NCBI GenBank assembly: GCA_003864495.1
Contig: ML133454.1
Location: 3,445,442 to 3,509,441, forward strand
Direction: 5' to 3'
Source: Nemopilema nomurai
Taxonomy: Eukaryota > Cnidaria > Scyphozoa > Rhizostomeae > Rhizostomatidae
DNA: 64,000 bases
Below the pieces are notes generated by a model that had not been told where the DNA came from, did not search any database, and saw only the letters and a program-made list of their open reading frames with translations. Shown piece by piece: positions 58,901 to 61,026 of the stretch (position 1 is the stretch's first letter; every line of letters starts with the position of its first letter). The position numbers and the translations under genes are program-made.

Positions 58901-61026
58901 ACCTTACATTAAAAGCAGAGGAGTCTCTGAATAACAAATAAATATATTGCTCACTGACAGCCGCAATACACAAAGCCAGAAAGTTTGATGATGGATTTGC
59001 AATAAAAATGGAGGCAGCTGTGCATTGGAAAAACATTTCATCTGGGAGGAATCAAAATTTTGAGGTAATAGCAGTGCATTGCGAAAAAGTTGGAGAAGAA
59101 CTCTACTCAAGCCAAACATCGAAAAAAACCAGGCAAAAATTGCTAAGAAAGCATAGGAAGATTGCTCTATTCACAACCTCATGATGGTACAAAATTAAAC
59201 TGTGGCTGCTGCCAGACCAAGCAAAGCGTGGCATTAAAGTCTAGTTGAAGAGTTGGATAAACCTGTCAACAAATAGATAAACAAAACAACAGCAAATGGT
59301 CAATTCGCTTAGCTGTTCATGTCTCATGAGCCTTGAAAGTCATCCAGCTATCTATTTAACGCAGACTAAAACGGTTCATAATGTACAATGTGCCGAGGGT
59401 GCGACCACATTCTGTGTTCAGATAGACTCCAAAGCATGCACATGTAAAAATTTCCTTATTCAATACCATTCAATGATTTTTCTTTCCTGTTTGAAATTGT
59501 CTTTCACCTTCATTGGACGCCCGTGCTCGTCAAGAAAAATCTGAATTGATAAACAAGGCCGAGACGAAATGCCCGCCACTCGGAAAGAGGCCACCAAGCT
59601 CGGCAAGAGGCAGCATTGAAAGGCAGGCACAACAATGACAAACTCAACATCAAATGAATCATGCTATAGGTTTATTTCAAGACGTCTTTCGAATTAGCAT
59701 GCGCTGCTGGATGCAGCTTCTTGGAACGCCACTGTGCGAATCGATACCATAGAAAAAACAAAGTGTCTAAAATATTTCTTACCTTCATCCTGCGCCCTGC
59801 TTTTGCGTCGCTGCTGCAACCTCTCTTTCAGTGCGACGGTGGTGAGAACTTTGCTGTCCGCACCGATGTGGCCTCTAGTAGGCACCTTGTCGCAATACGA
59901 CTTCTTGAATCTCCCTTTGGAGACATTCTTGCGGTACTGGCCTTTCACGTTGCCTGGCACTTTGTACACGGCAGCAACAAAGACCTGGGGAAGGCCTTGC
60001 TTCTCCGAAGTCGCCTTGGCAATCCCGAATCGCAAGGTACCTTTCCACACAATTTGCGTGAAGCTGCTTGCTAATGTCTTCTCAGGTTGCTCAAAATCAA
60101 ACTTCGAAAGGCAAACGTCCTGGTACCTGAAGATTAGAATATGTCGTTCGCAAAGTTTGTCTTCCGCAATTAACAGTAATTATTAAAGCAGATACTGTTA
60201 GATAGACTATCATCTGGCTCAAAAGAAACAAAAACAATTTTCAAAAATGTGTGGCTCAGGTAGATTCGAAAATCTCGAAGTTAGACTTGACATGGCTTTT
60301 AGCTTCTCCAGACCTAAAGTTAAAATCCTAATAGCACCGTTTTTTATATATATAACTTGGCGAAGTAATAGTGGGCTGCGCTTTGAAGAAATTTCATGGA
60401 GACGTGAAGATGGACTGCCATATTTGCATGCTCATTTCACGGTCACAAACCTGAAATACGCTGTCACAAACCTGACCTCGCATCTTAGGACAACTGCCAA
60501 GCTACCACAACGTTTAGGAAGTGTAAAATCAGCATCAATTATACTGCACCATGCAAACTCCTCAACATAACTTCGTACAATGTCTACTTGGTAAAATAAC
60601 CTCTAGATGTTACTTTGCTGCAATCAAGTTGTAAGTAAGTAAGATTTGTATGCTGCAAAAGCTTGTCTTTCTCAAAGATTATTCCGGCCCAGAAGGAGAA
60701 ACTTACCAGGCTTCTGTAACCTCCCGTCCGGAAACATCTGCGTAGTGCGTAGACGTTGCTTCATAGAGGTTCTCGCCCGCCGTGAGATTCCGGAAGCCAT
60801 GCAGCCTTGCGGCCTCCTTGACAAGTTGCTTCGCGCGCTTAATCAGTGCTATGTCCAGCTTGAGCGCCGGTGAAGAATGGATTGCCCGAAAAACATTATG
60901 AGTCCGGACTGCTTCCTTTTCAAAACTTTTCTCGTCCGCAGCTAACTTGCAAATCAACTGACATGGCATGCACACGAGAAGAAACAAAGCAACTTTGAAT
61001 TTTTCCCTTGACGTATATGCACGCAT
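1..61026 (-). CDS. Giant multi-CAP-domain gene (composite model, about 70 exons, 28 CAP domains, open at the left edge)
   Basis: A composite gene model on the minus strand. All exon borders I could check obey GT-AG, and exon lengths fit one rule: exon A starts in phase 1 and ends in phase 2, exon B starts in phase 2 and ends in phase 1, and linker exons are multiples of three. Stops fall only after usable splice donors. CAP proteins are secreted or Golgi-membrane alpha-beta-alpha sandwich proteins, some of which bind sterols or fatty acids; no enzymatic role is claimed. One candidate signal peptide lies at 61026. Nine single-base deletions relative to sibling copies interrupt the frame in four exons (domains 8, 12 and 22 and linker L23). 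The alternative is two or more genes, with breaks most likely after domain 4 or 5. The 28 domains are solid; their union into a single transcript is inference, strongly supported only at 2-8 kb. Confidence 0.6.
2044..5236 (-). CDS. CAP domain 28 exon B with Gly/Ala/Ser-rich linker of about 700 residues
   Basis: It starts YQEVCKPGYSFDG, VGHFTQVVWAGS and YIVGRYKPAGN, then passes into a huge Gly/Ala/Ser repeat (GGGSGAAGGG, AAGAGGG, GGGGKAGGAKA) with blocks of a KA.SGGSGAAGGGIS motif, and ends in about 200 less repetitive residues with Thr, Glu and Pro. Two ends are possible. A phase-1 donor at 2160 (GCTG followed by gtgtgt) gives 3077 nt, fitting the rule exactly, and leads to the exon at 1-1937. 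Otherwise the frame continues 38 codons to a stop at 2044. I prefer splicing, but a C-terminus here cannot be excluded. Confidence 0.85.
2940..4860 (-). repeat. Gly/Ala/Ser-coding tandem repeats in the domain 28 linker
   Basis: Units of 15 to 18 bp (plus strand gctgcaccaccaccagctcca and ccagcagccccgcttccacct) arranged in larger blocks of about 240-260 bp that recur around 4.06, 4.37 and 4.61 kb, each starting with gctttagctcc. Several frames on both strands are open because of the composition. The coding one is the minus frame continuous with the CAP domain. Confidence 0.85.
5415..6476 (-). CDS. Fused exon: CAP domain 27 exon B + Lys-rich linker + CAP domain 28 exon A
   Basis: 1062 nt, phase 2 to phase 2. 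It begins YSEVCSPGYVFGN, LHFTQVVWEGS and YVVARYRPAGN. A linker of about 190 residues follows, containing a very basic Lys/Asn stretch (KNKNKKNQKKKTNKKYKG) and an Asp/Glu-poor middle, then LSAHNAFRKVHGVEPMVL, LIHSKSKGEYGENLAMGC and EEATKNW. The donor is AACTG followed by gtgggt. Like the exon before it, it joins two CAP domains without an intron. The Lys-rich part looks like a nuclear signal, but in a secreted protein it is more likely a binding or crosslinking segment (inference). Confidence 0.92.
6477..6970. other. Intron inside CAP domain 27
   Basis: About 490 bp with no recognisable feature. Confidence 0.6.
6971..7594 (-). CDS. Fused exon: CAP domain 26 exon B + linker + CAP domain 27 exon A
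   Basis: 624 nt, phase 2 to phase 2, one uninterrupted frame. It opens with YNEVCTNNYQF, LHFTQVIWAGT and YVVGRYRPAGN (end of domain 26). About 45 Ser/Gly/Arg residues follow (SSAPSSGGQVGGSKLAGG), then LLAHNKFRKIHRTADLKL, LQHANVEDGENLAYGC and SEATKNW (start of domain 27). The intron that normally separates modules is absent. This exon cannot be explained by separate single-domain genes, and so is the best direct evidence for a multi-CAP polypeptide. Confidence 0.93.
7595..8048. other. Intron inside CAP domain 26
   Basis: About 450 bp. It contains an imperfect direct repeat at 7818-7907: two copies of a ctgaagctgagcctatt ... ctacgctgacgcaaat element, the second with about 9 extra bases. No exon. 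Confidence 0.55.
8049..8547 (-). CDS. CAP domain 26, exon A, with Arg/Gly/Gln-rich linker
   Basis: 499 nt, phase 1 to phase 2. After a ttttag acceptor the frame gives DFSKGNSVSNGSNATNKW, then a basic Gly/Arg/Gln stretch (RRRKGNRGGWKGRQQRG and repeats of TGQGGR), then LIAHNKFRQMHGTMPLKL, LQHANVNDGENLAYGC and AEATKRW. The linker recalls RGG-box sequences of RNA-binding proteins, but in a secreted protein it would be a basic, flexible spacer. Exon B of this domain is the first part of 6971-7594. Confidence 0.85.
8548..10549. other. Long intron between domains 25 and 26
   Basis: About 2 kb, strongly AT-rich. I find no phase-1 linker exon on the minus strand. A plus-strand stretch at about 9249-9530 resembles a broken helix-turn-helix coding fragment. 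Other open frames are AT-rich and hydrophobic and look like noise. Confidence 0.5.
10550..11269 (-). CDS. CAP domain 25 (canonical, class alpha)
   Basis: Exon A is 10933-11269 and exon B 10550-10824. Same module as domains 22-24. B ends with LIGSG at a GGATCTG donor followed by gtaggt, a change from gtatgt in the others. The intron downstream is unrelated to those of the array, so this is the 3' edge of the homogenised block. Confidence 0.9.
11613..11687 (-). CDS. Class-alpha linker exon before domain 25
   Basis: 75 nt, phase 1 to phase 1, intact frame with a few substitutions relative to the other copies. Confidence 0.75.
12235..12954 (-). CDS. CAP domain 24 (canonical, class alpha)
   Basis: Exon A is 12618-12954 and exon B 12235-12509. 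Same head and motifs as domain 23, tetrad complete, standard exon lengths. Confidence 0.9.
13296..13368 (-). pseudogene. Class-alpha linker exon with two one-base deletions
   Basis: 73 nt instead of 75. One G is missing in acgctgcaa (siblings acgctggcaa) and one in cattggacc (siblings cattgggacc). Splicing it in would shift the frame into domain 24; skipping it would keep the frame, because the flanking exons are both phase 1 at this point. It may also be an assembly error. Confidence 0.6.
13907..14626 (-). CDS. CAP domain 23 (canonical, class alpha)
   Basis: Exon A is 14290-14626 and exon B 13907-14181. Linker head GSPKFTSEDGESTEESKG, then AKFFGSDGGSGGGG; full CAP motifs and tetrad; standard lengths. 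Confidence 0.9.
14970..15044 (-). CDS. Class-alpha linker exon before domain 23
   Basis: 75 nt, phase 1 to phase 1, intact copy of the alpha linker. Confidence 0.75.
15590..16311 (-). CDS. CAP domain 22 (exon B damaged by four one-base deletions)
   Basis: Exon A (15975-16311, 337 nt) is intact. Exon B (15590-15860) has 271 nt instead of 275. Relative to its siblings it lacks one base at the acceptor (cgtactg for cgtacctg), one in ttcgaacc, one in ggcaccccag and one in cccacacgt. The result is loss of frame through CAP1 and CAP2. A 6-bp insertion lies in the adjoining intron. Four hits within 160 bp next to intact copies look more like a poor consensus than ageing, but a dead unit cannot be excluded. 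Confidence 0.75.
16655..16729 (-). CDS. Class-alpha linker exon before domain 22
   Basis: 75 nt, phase 1 to phase 1, the intact GGSKSKQSSAKDKEF type. Borders gttgaag and AATG followed by gttagt. Confidence 0.75.
17277..18017 (-). CDS. CAP domain 21
   Basis: Exon A is 17660-18017 and exon B 17277-17551. The linker head GTDEAQNFQDFNEKEQNLD is unique, then SKFMGGDNGGGSGGNF as in class beta. The domain is of the near-identical group with complete tetrad. It is the 5'-most member of the 1.68-kb array. Confidence 0.9.
18265..18399 (-). CDS. Beta-like linker exon before domain 21
   Basis: 135 nt, phase 1 to phase 1, between tttttcgtag and GAAG followed by gtatca. It encodes 45 residues with a KLQKAIKNFKNRKP core, a diverged relative of KLHKGIQNFKAGKP, and ends WKEKSFDGEG. 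Confidence 0.7.
18525..20096 (-). CDS. Gly/Ser-rich linker exon of 524 residues
   Basis: 1572 nt, an exact multiple of three, phase 1 to phase 1. It starts at a tatcttccag acceptor with GGGGAGSSTGGSAEGGGSAG and continues as GGGSK, GGGSL and GSAGSSGSAGGS repeats. The donor (GGAG followed by gtgcct) is weak but is the only phase-1 donor before a TAA. On the plus strand the same DNA reads as His/Leu/Gln-rich frames, which are shadows. It resembles flexible linkers of silk- or glue-like proteins; the comparison is compositional only. Confidence 0.72.
18538..20080 (-). repeat. Gly/Ser-coding tandem repeat, about 72-bp higher-order period
   Basis: The core 18-bp unit (plus strand gagccaccacctcctttt) is organised in a repeat of about 72 bp between 18.84 and 19.40 kb, with nearly perfect copies there and more irregular ones toward 20 kb. 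This suggests recent expansion at the 3' side of the exon. Confidence 0.8.
20607..22543 (-). CDS. CAP domain 20 with Gly/Ala/Thr-rich linker of about 430 residues
   Basis: Exon A is 20986-22543 (1558 nt, fitting the phase rule exactly) and exon B 20607-20881. After a gtttaatag acceptor the frame gives GAQGCTGGQGADTAGGADTA and then hundreds of residues of GGAGTAGGAGT and GGGKAAGGAGT type, before GAGKSFAERGL, AHNIFRRIHGAGQMTL, LQHDKTNYGENLAMKC and EEATKNW. B has YAEVCKPGYRF, AGHFTQVVWKGS and YVVARYREAGN. The tetrad is complete. No start codon occurs in the linker frame, so a start-based gene finder would miss it; the long open frames on the other strand and in other frames are shadows. Confidence 0.85.
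21236..22519 (-). repeat. Gly/Ala/Thr-coding tandem repeat inside domain 20 exon A
   Basis: A minisatellite built from 15- to 36-bp units (on the plus strand: cctccggctgtgccag and cctccagcagctttacca). It is stop-free in several frames on both strands. The minus frame continuous with the CAP domain is Gly/Ala/Thr-rich with occasional Lys and Asp. Confidence 0.85.
22544..23970. other. Intron between domains 19 and 20
   Basis: About 1.4 kb, AT-rich, without a recognisable exon, element or RNA gene. Confidence 0.55.
23971..24699 (-). CDS. CAP domain 19
   Basis: Exon A is 24351-24699 and exon B 23971-24245. A starts AAAETKNLDDTRKE and has two Cys in its linker (FRCCSDKNPND), then AHNMFRRIHSAPAMTL, LRHSDTKDGENLAMKC and EEATKNW. 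B has YNEVCQPGYRFGSERG, AGHFTQVVWKDS and YVVGRYRRAGN. The tetrad is complete. It is clearly diverged from the near-identical group, so it was not part of the latest duplications. Confidence 0.88.
25143..25268 (-). CDS. Beta-like linker exon before domain 19
   Basis: 126 nt, phase 1 to phase 1, between ttctacag and AAAG followed by gtatgc. It encodes 42 residues: GGSKPVKAGSKLQKGIQNFK, then IGKPKQNYFGNSLENQKC and a Gly-rich end. It is a diverged member of the KGIQNFK family and contains one Cys. Confidence 0.72.
25686..26531 (-). CDS. CAP domain 18 (canonical, class gamma)
   Basis: Exon A is 26108-26531 (424 nt) and exon B 25686-25960. The Gly/Asp linker is seven codons longer than in domain 17. 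The CAP motifs and tetrad are intact; near its end B has QESCDKLDEM instead of QDICGKLDEM. B ends GGTTCAG before gtaatt. Confidence 0.9.
26532..27362. other. Intron between domains 17 and 18
   Basis: About 830 bp, AT-rich. No linker exon or other feature recognised. Confidence 0.55.
27363..28148 (-). CDS. CAP domain 17 (canonical, class gamma)
   Basis: Exon A is 27746-28148 and exon B 27363-27637. A opens with GGDGDGQGGQGDAGNSDGQ and GGDGGGDGGG repeats, then the domain with GENLAMKC, MTAEEATKNW and a complete tetrad. B is standard and ends ATTGGATCGG before gttagt. No separate linker exon was found between this domain and domain 18. Confidence 0.9.
28149..30450. other. Long intron between domains 16 and 17
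   Basis: About 2.3 kb. It holds two damaged copies of the VGAGEEE-type mini linker (about 28.2 and 29.8 kb), a 21-bp tandem repeat (28732-29025), G-rich sequence around 29.40-29.52 kb and an 11-G run at 29692-29702. I see no intact exon and no RNA gene. Confidence 0.5.
28732..29025. repeat. 21-bp tandem repeat (about 14 copies)
   Basis: The unit is atatgaaaaccatatatgac plus c or t, rich in CATATG and ATATAT self-complementary words. It is in an intron, and because 21 is a multiple of three both strands show spurious open frames. Unit variants alternate (gacc or gact, catatatg or catacatg), suggesting a higher-order two-unit repeat. Confidence 0.9.
30451..31179 (-). CDS. CAP domain 16 (canonical, class beta)
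   Basis: Exon A is 30834-31179 and exon B 30451-30725. Linker head AAAESKQFGKNSKNTK, Gly hinge, then the full set of CAP motifs and tetrad. It is the paralogue of domain 13 at an offset of 5260 bp. Confidence 0.9.
31473..31601 (-). CDS. Class-beta linker exon before domain 16
   Basis: 129 nt, phase 1 to phase 1, with the KLHKGIQNFKAGKP core. Borders are ttttaacag and AAAG followed by gtacgc. Confidence 0.78.
32343..33062 (-). CDS. CAP domain 15 (canonical, class alpha)
   Basis: Exon A is 32726-33062 and exon B 32343-32617. Linker head GSPKFASKDGES, complete tetrad, standard exon lengths. It lies 5262 bp from domain 12, which is nearly identical but carries a deletion; this copy shows the intact form. 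Confidence 0.9.
33403..33477 (-). CDS. Class-alpha linker exon before domain 15
   Basis: 75 nt, phase 1 to phase 1, 25 residues with SSAKDKEFASVSLGEGPN. Same borders as the other alpha linkers. Confidence 0.75.
34025..34744 (-). CDS. CAP domain 14 (canonical, class alpha)
   Basis: Exon A is 34408-34744 (337 nt) and exon B 34025-34299 (275 nt). The linker head is GSPKFASKDGESTDERKG with AKFFGSDGGSGGGG before the domain. All CAP motifs and the tetrad are intact. B ends GGATCTG before gtatgt. Confidence 0.9.
35089..35163 (-). CDS. Class-alpha linker exon before domain 14
   Basis: 75 nt, phase 1 to phase 1, identical in protein to the exon at 38668-38742 (3579 bp away), including the His that replaces Asp in the SSAKHKEF segment. 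Confidence 0.75.
35711..36440 (-). CDS. CAP domain 13 (canonical, class beta)
   Basis: Exon A is 36095-36440 and exon B 35711-35985. The linker head is AAAESKQFGKNSNNTK, then GGDNGGGSGGGG. The tetrad is complete (LQHAQ, GENLA, EEATRNW, GHFTQ). By chance the intron between A and B has no stop in one frame, so a 210-codon frame spans both, but the splice sites are the same as in the siblings. Confidence 0.9.
36735..36863 (-). CDS. Class-beta linker exon before domain 13
   Basis: 129 nt, phase 1 to phase 1, encoding 43 residues with the KLHKGIQNFKAGKP core and GKHKSVGQKG end. Identical at protein level to the exon at 31473-31601, 5262 bp away, within a block duplication. Confidence 0.78.
37605..38323 (-). 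CDS. CAP domain 12 (class alpha, one-base deletion in exon A)
   Basis: Exon A is 37988-38323 (336 nt against 337 in siblings) and exon B 37605-37879. One A is missing near 38145 (catcagagtc where all siblings have catcaagagtc), which breaks the frame just after APDMTL. The remainder of A (GENLAMKC, EEATRNW) and all of B are intact in the expected frames. A pseudo-unit and a consensus error are equally possible. The linker head is GSPKFASKDGES, as in domains 14 and 15. Confidence 0.8.
38668..38742 (-). CDS. Class-alpha linker exon (75 nt) before domain 12
   Basis: A phase-1 to phase-1 exon between gttgaag and AATG followed by gttagt, encoding 25 residues (GGSKSKQSSAKHKEFASVSL and so on). Copies are at 35089-35163, 33403-33477, 16655-16729, 14970-15044, 13296-13368 and 11613-11687. 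A hydrophobic frame through the same place is an out-of-frame shadow. Confidence 0.75.
39286..40101 (-). CDS. CAP domain 11 (canonical, class gamma, Gly/Asp linker)
   Basis: Exon A is 39669-40101 and exon B 39286-39560. A starts at an acggtag acceptor with GGDGDGQGGQGG, followed by about 60 residues of Gly, Asp and Gln repeats (GGGGDQGG, GGDGGG), then AHNMFRKIHGAPDMTL, GENLAMKC and EEATRNW. B is the standard 275-nt exon with GHFTQVVW and YVVGRYKKAGN, ending ATTGGAGCTG before gtatgt. The tetrad is complete. Confidence 0.9.
40207..40251 (-). CDS. Possible 45-nt mini linker exon before domain 11
   Basis: A phase-1 acceptor (cctttgaag) is followed by 15 codons (VGAGEEEVGDGGGVA) and a phase-1 donor (GCTG followed by gttgag). 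Reading on would hit a TGA immediately, so the donor matters. Related but damaged copies occur near 28.2 kb and 29.8 kb. Gly/Glu composition matches the gamma-type exon A that follows at 40101. Confidence 0.4.
40252..41193. other. Intron between domain 10 and the mini-linker
   Basis: About 940 bp. A plus-strand frame of 94 codons (40635-40919) looks coding-like and is antisense to the gene, but has no recognised domain and no clear gene structure. Nothing else stands out. Confidence 0.4.
41194..41922 (-). CDS. CAP domain 10 (canonical, class beta)
   Basis: Exon A is 41577-41922 (346 nt) and exon B 41194-41468 (275 nt). A starts with AAAESKKFGKNSKNTK and a Gly-rich GGDNGGGSGGGG hinge, then AHNMFRKIHGAPDMTL, LQHAQTDYGENLAMKC and EEATRNW. 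B has YAEVCQPGYSFGS, AGHFTQVVWKGSTVLGIGK and YVVGRYKKAGN. The tetrad is complete. From here to domain 25 the domain exons are nearly identical in sequence. Confidence 0.9.
42228..42356 (-). CDS. Class-beta linker exon (129 nt) before domain 10
   Basis: A phase-1 to phase-1 exon between ttaacag and AAGG followed by gtatga. It encodes 43 basic, Gly/Ser/Lys-rich residues with the recurrent core KLHKGIQNFKAGKP and the end GKNKSVGQKG. Near-identical exons lie at 36735-36863 and 31473-31601, with relatives at 25143-25268 and 18265-18399. Confidence 0.78.
42357..42883. other. Intron between domain 9 and its beta linker
   Basis: About 530 bp of AT-rich sequence with no exon, repeat or RNA gene that I can recognise. 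Confidence 0.6.
42884..44031 (-). CDS. CAP domain 9 with Gly/acidic linker
   Basis: Exon A is 43389-44031 and exon B 42884-43161. A begins with GGGGLKATSGFSNMA, then about 110 residues rich in Gly, Asp, Glu and Ala, then VDAHNKLRKIHKVSDVK, FEHSKSKDGENLAMSC and AADATKMW. B has YKEVCKPGYNFASG, TGHFTQVVWKGT and TYVVGRYRPAGN. The Glu of the second tetrad position is Asp, a conservative change. Both borders are good (ctgcag; TGTG followed by gtaatg; ACAG followed by gttaga). Confidence 0.87.
44165..45627 (-). CDS. CAP domain 8 with KEDEKDKD repeat linker (two frame breaks)
   Basis: Exon A is 44834-45627 and exon B 44165-44439. A starts GANEQGGGGPDVGKEG, passes into a tandem 24-bp repeat encoding Lys, Glu and Asp, then MYRKIHTAPDLKI, FQHSKTKDGENLAMGC and EEATEHW. 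B has YKEVCKPGYTF, TGHFTQVAWKES and YVVARYRPPGN. The tetrad is complete. The exon is two bases short of the array rule. Two repeat units (near 45268 and 45345) have four T where the others have five, and these two deletions account exactly for the three different frames seen across the exon. They may be homopolymer errors in the assembly or real lesions. Confidence 0.8.
45060..45500 (-). repeat. 24-bp tandem repeat coding Lys/Glu/Asp
   Basis: The plus-strand unit is cttgtctttgtccttttcatcttc, about 17 copies, some with gttttt in place of gtcttt (Asn for Asp) and two with one T missing. In frame it codes KEDEKDKD, a highly charged, probably helical or disordered spacer. Confidence 0.9.
45990..47140 (-). 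CDS. CAP domain 7 with acidic linker
   Basis: Exon A is 46645-47140 and exon B 45990-46264 (275 nt, the standard length for the array). A opens with a basic patch (PGGKKKKAVNAVHKLKPG), then about 45 residues dominated by Glu, Asp and Gly, then AAHNAFRKVHGSPPMTL, LFHSS, GENLAMGC and AEAVKDW. B has YGEVCKPGYSF, AGHFTQVVWKSS and SYIVARYRPPGN. The tetrad is complete. The acceptor of A (acctcgtag) is the phase-1 choice and slightly uncertain, as the frame is open further upstream. Confidence 0.85.
47449..48327 (-). CDS. CAP domain 6 (canonical)
   Basis: Exon A is 48096-48327 and exon B 47449-47789. A has LKAHNKFRSAHGSPSMSL, LVHSSDLKDGENLAMKC and QEATLNW; B has YKEICSPGYVFGSE, GAGHFTQVVWKKS and TYIVARYRPAGN. 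All four tetrad residues (His, Glu, Glu, His) are in place, the first such domain in 5'-3' order. B extends about 30 residues past the domain, rich in Asp, Thr and Ser, to a strong phase-1 donor (AAAG followed by gtaagt). Confidence 0.88.
48822..49292 (-). CDS. Linker exon before domain 6
   Basis: A 471-nt phase-1 to phase-1 exon between aatttcag and TTCAG followed by gtagcc. It encodes about 157 residues: an aromatic/acidic start (PGYEASSFNPDVVSRYEPD), then two copies of a LDEQAMA.EK..QF motif separated by basic stretches, then Gln/Asn-rich sequence. The frame is also open upstream through a hydrophobic stretch from a Met near 49401, so this exon could alternatively be a gene start, though that upstream part is AT-rich and intron-like. 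Confidence 0.7.
49293..51685. other. Long gap between domain 5 and the next certain exon
   Basis: About 2.4 kb with no CAP homology, and either a long intron or an intergenic space. It contains the linker candidate at 50285-50485. Minus-strand frames at 51048-51230 and 51264-51446 look coding-like but are not recognised. Two attacgtcatt elements sit at about 50586-50611. Two other inter-domain gaps in the array (28.1-30.4 and 8.5-10.5 kb) are about as long, so length alone does not show a gene boundary. Confidence 0.4.
50285..50485 (-). CDS. Candidate linker exon in the domain 5-6 gap
   Basis: A 201-nt minus-strand frame lies between a phase-1 acceptor (tcaaaatctag) and a strong phase-1 donor (CAAG followed by gtaaaa). 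It encodes 67 polar residues, including HHQSLHHGKRNMKKKDCLHN and KKGGDRLSNF, with no repeats. It is the only good phase-1 exon I see in the 2.4 kb between domain 5 and the next linker, and would support the gene running through the gap. The alternative is chance or a fragment of something else. Confidence 0.35.
51686..52609 (-). CDS. CAP domain 5 (divergent)
   Basis: Exon A is 52372-52609 and exon B 51686-52002. A has INNVFREIHGSPKLQL, AEGENIFSTC and QKAFVHW; B has YQEVCDKDYDF, ASQFTQMVWKGS and TYIVGRYSKPGN. Three of the four tetrad positions differ: His to Tyr, Glu to Lys and CAP1 His to Ser. B ends at a phase-1 donor (CACG followed by gtttgt). The same gtttgt donor is used by domain 6 exon A, which makes it credible. 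Without splicing, a stop follows two codons later at 51678, so a gene end here remains possible. Confidence 0.78.
53094..53964 (-). CDS. CAP domain 4 (divergent)
   Basis: Exon A is 53718-53964 and exon B 53094-53401. A has VNKLRQLHNSSALVM, LDHDQETQYGESLYYFC and REAISTW; B has YKEGCERFYDYN, ADDFTQIIWKGT and YIVARYKPTGN. The CAP1 His is replaced by Asp, GEN is GES, and the HN of the A motif is VN. The end of B is uncertain. A weak phase-1 donor (GATG followed by gtattc) is the only one that fits the array rule; otherwise the frame runs to a stop near 53050 and the gene would end here. Confidence 0.78.
54157..54267 (-). CDS. Short linker exon after domain 3
   Basis: A 111-nt phase-1 to phase-1 exon between gtcttag and AAAG followed by gtaact. 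It encodes 37 residues with an amphipathic basic helix pattern (TQELLKVLKRRLIKSLYK). Because it is short and in an unusual frame it is easy to miss. It may be a distant relative of the LHKGIQNFK linkers further along, but the resemblance is weak. Confidence 0.55.
54494..56005 (-). CDS. CAP domain 3 with polar C-terminal extension
   Basis: Exon A is 55768-56005 and exon B 54494-55056 (563 nt). A contains ILSAHNNFRKVHNAGKLKL, LKHDPDTKDGENLYMAC and WKSVVAW; B contains YREVCDTKYNF, AGHFTQIVWKDS and AYVVTRYRNAGN. The first His, the GEN Glu and the CAP1 His are present, but the second Glu is lost. After the domain, exon B continues for about 85 residues rich in Ser, Lys and Glu (KKSNDSSQSSKIVDKAG) before a phase-1 donor (AAAG followed by gttagc). 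The linker is thus fused to the domain exon here. Confidence 0.82.
56705..57885 (-). CDS. CAP domain 2 (divergent)
   Basis: Exon A is 57654-57885 (acceptor tttcag, phase 1) and exon B 56705-57051. Motifs are INSFRKIHDSPELKL, AENVFYQC and DAVVSW in A, and YKDICEKGYNF, DQFTNMIWKGS and YFVVARYDENP in B. GEN has become AEN, HFTQ has become QFTN, and the Glu before the Trp is Asp, so three or more of the four conserved cavity His/Glu positions are changed. B carries an insertion before CYFVVARY. The domain probably still folds, but the cavity chemistry should differ from canonical CAP domains. Confidence 0.8.
58099..58848 (-). CDS. Long linker exon after domain 1
   Basis: A 750-nt phase-1 to phase-1 exon between tttcag and AATG followed by gtcagt. 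It encodes about 250 polar residues: QQEKAPVGYTAQVSEGD near the start, an acidic middle with DYDLENFKANDYQ, then a stretch rich in Asn, Gln, Ser and Pro that includes LPFGQARENAHAPSPFG. It is not repetitive, unlike the later linkers, and matches no domain I know. It has no transmembrane segment and no cysteines. Confidence 0.7.
59783..61026 (-). CDS. CAP domain 1 with candidate signal peptide
   Basis: Exon A is 60707-61026 and exon B 59783-60126. From the ATG at 61026, a basic start is followed by a hydrophobic core (KVALFLLVCMPCQLIC) and small residues, a typical secretory signal peptide with likely cleavage near KLA/AD. Then come RTHNVFRAIHSSP, AGENLYEA and GREVTEAW; exon B has YQDVC, SSFTQIVWKGT and YKVPGN. 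The cavity His of CAP1 is replaced by Ser, and the first tetrad His is also absent. An in-frame phase-1 acceptor (gttag before CTGCGG, exon start 60941) would give a 235-nt exon, the same size as other A exons. The signal peptide could therefore be a chance translation of a pyrimidine tract. I favour the real start because two AGs precede that acceptor. Confidence 0.75.
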
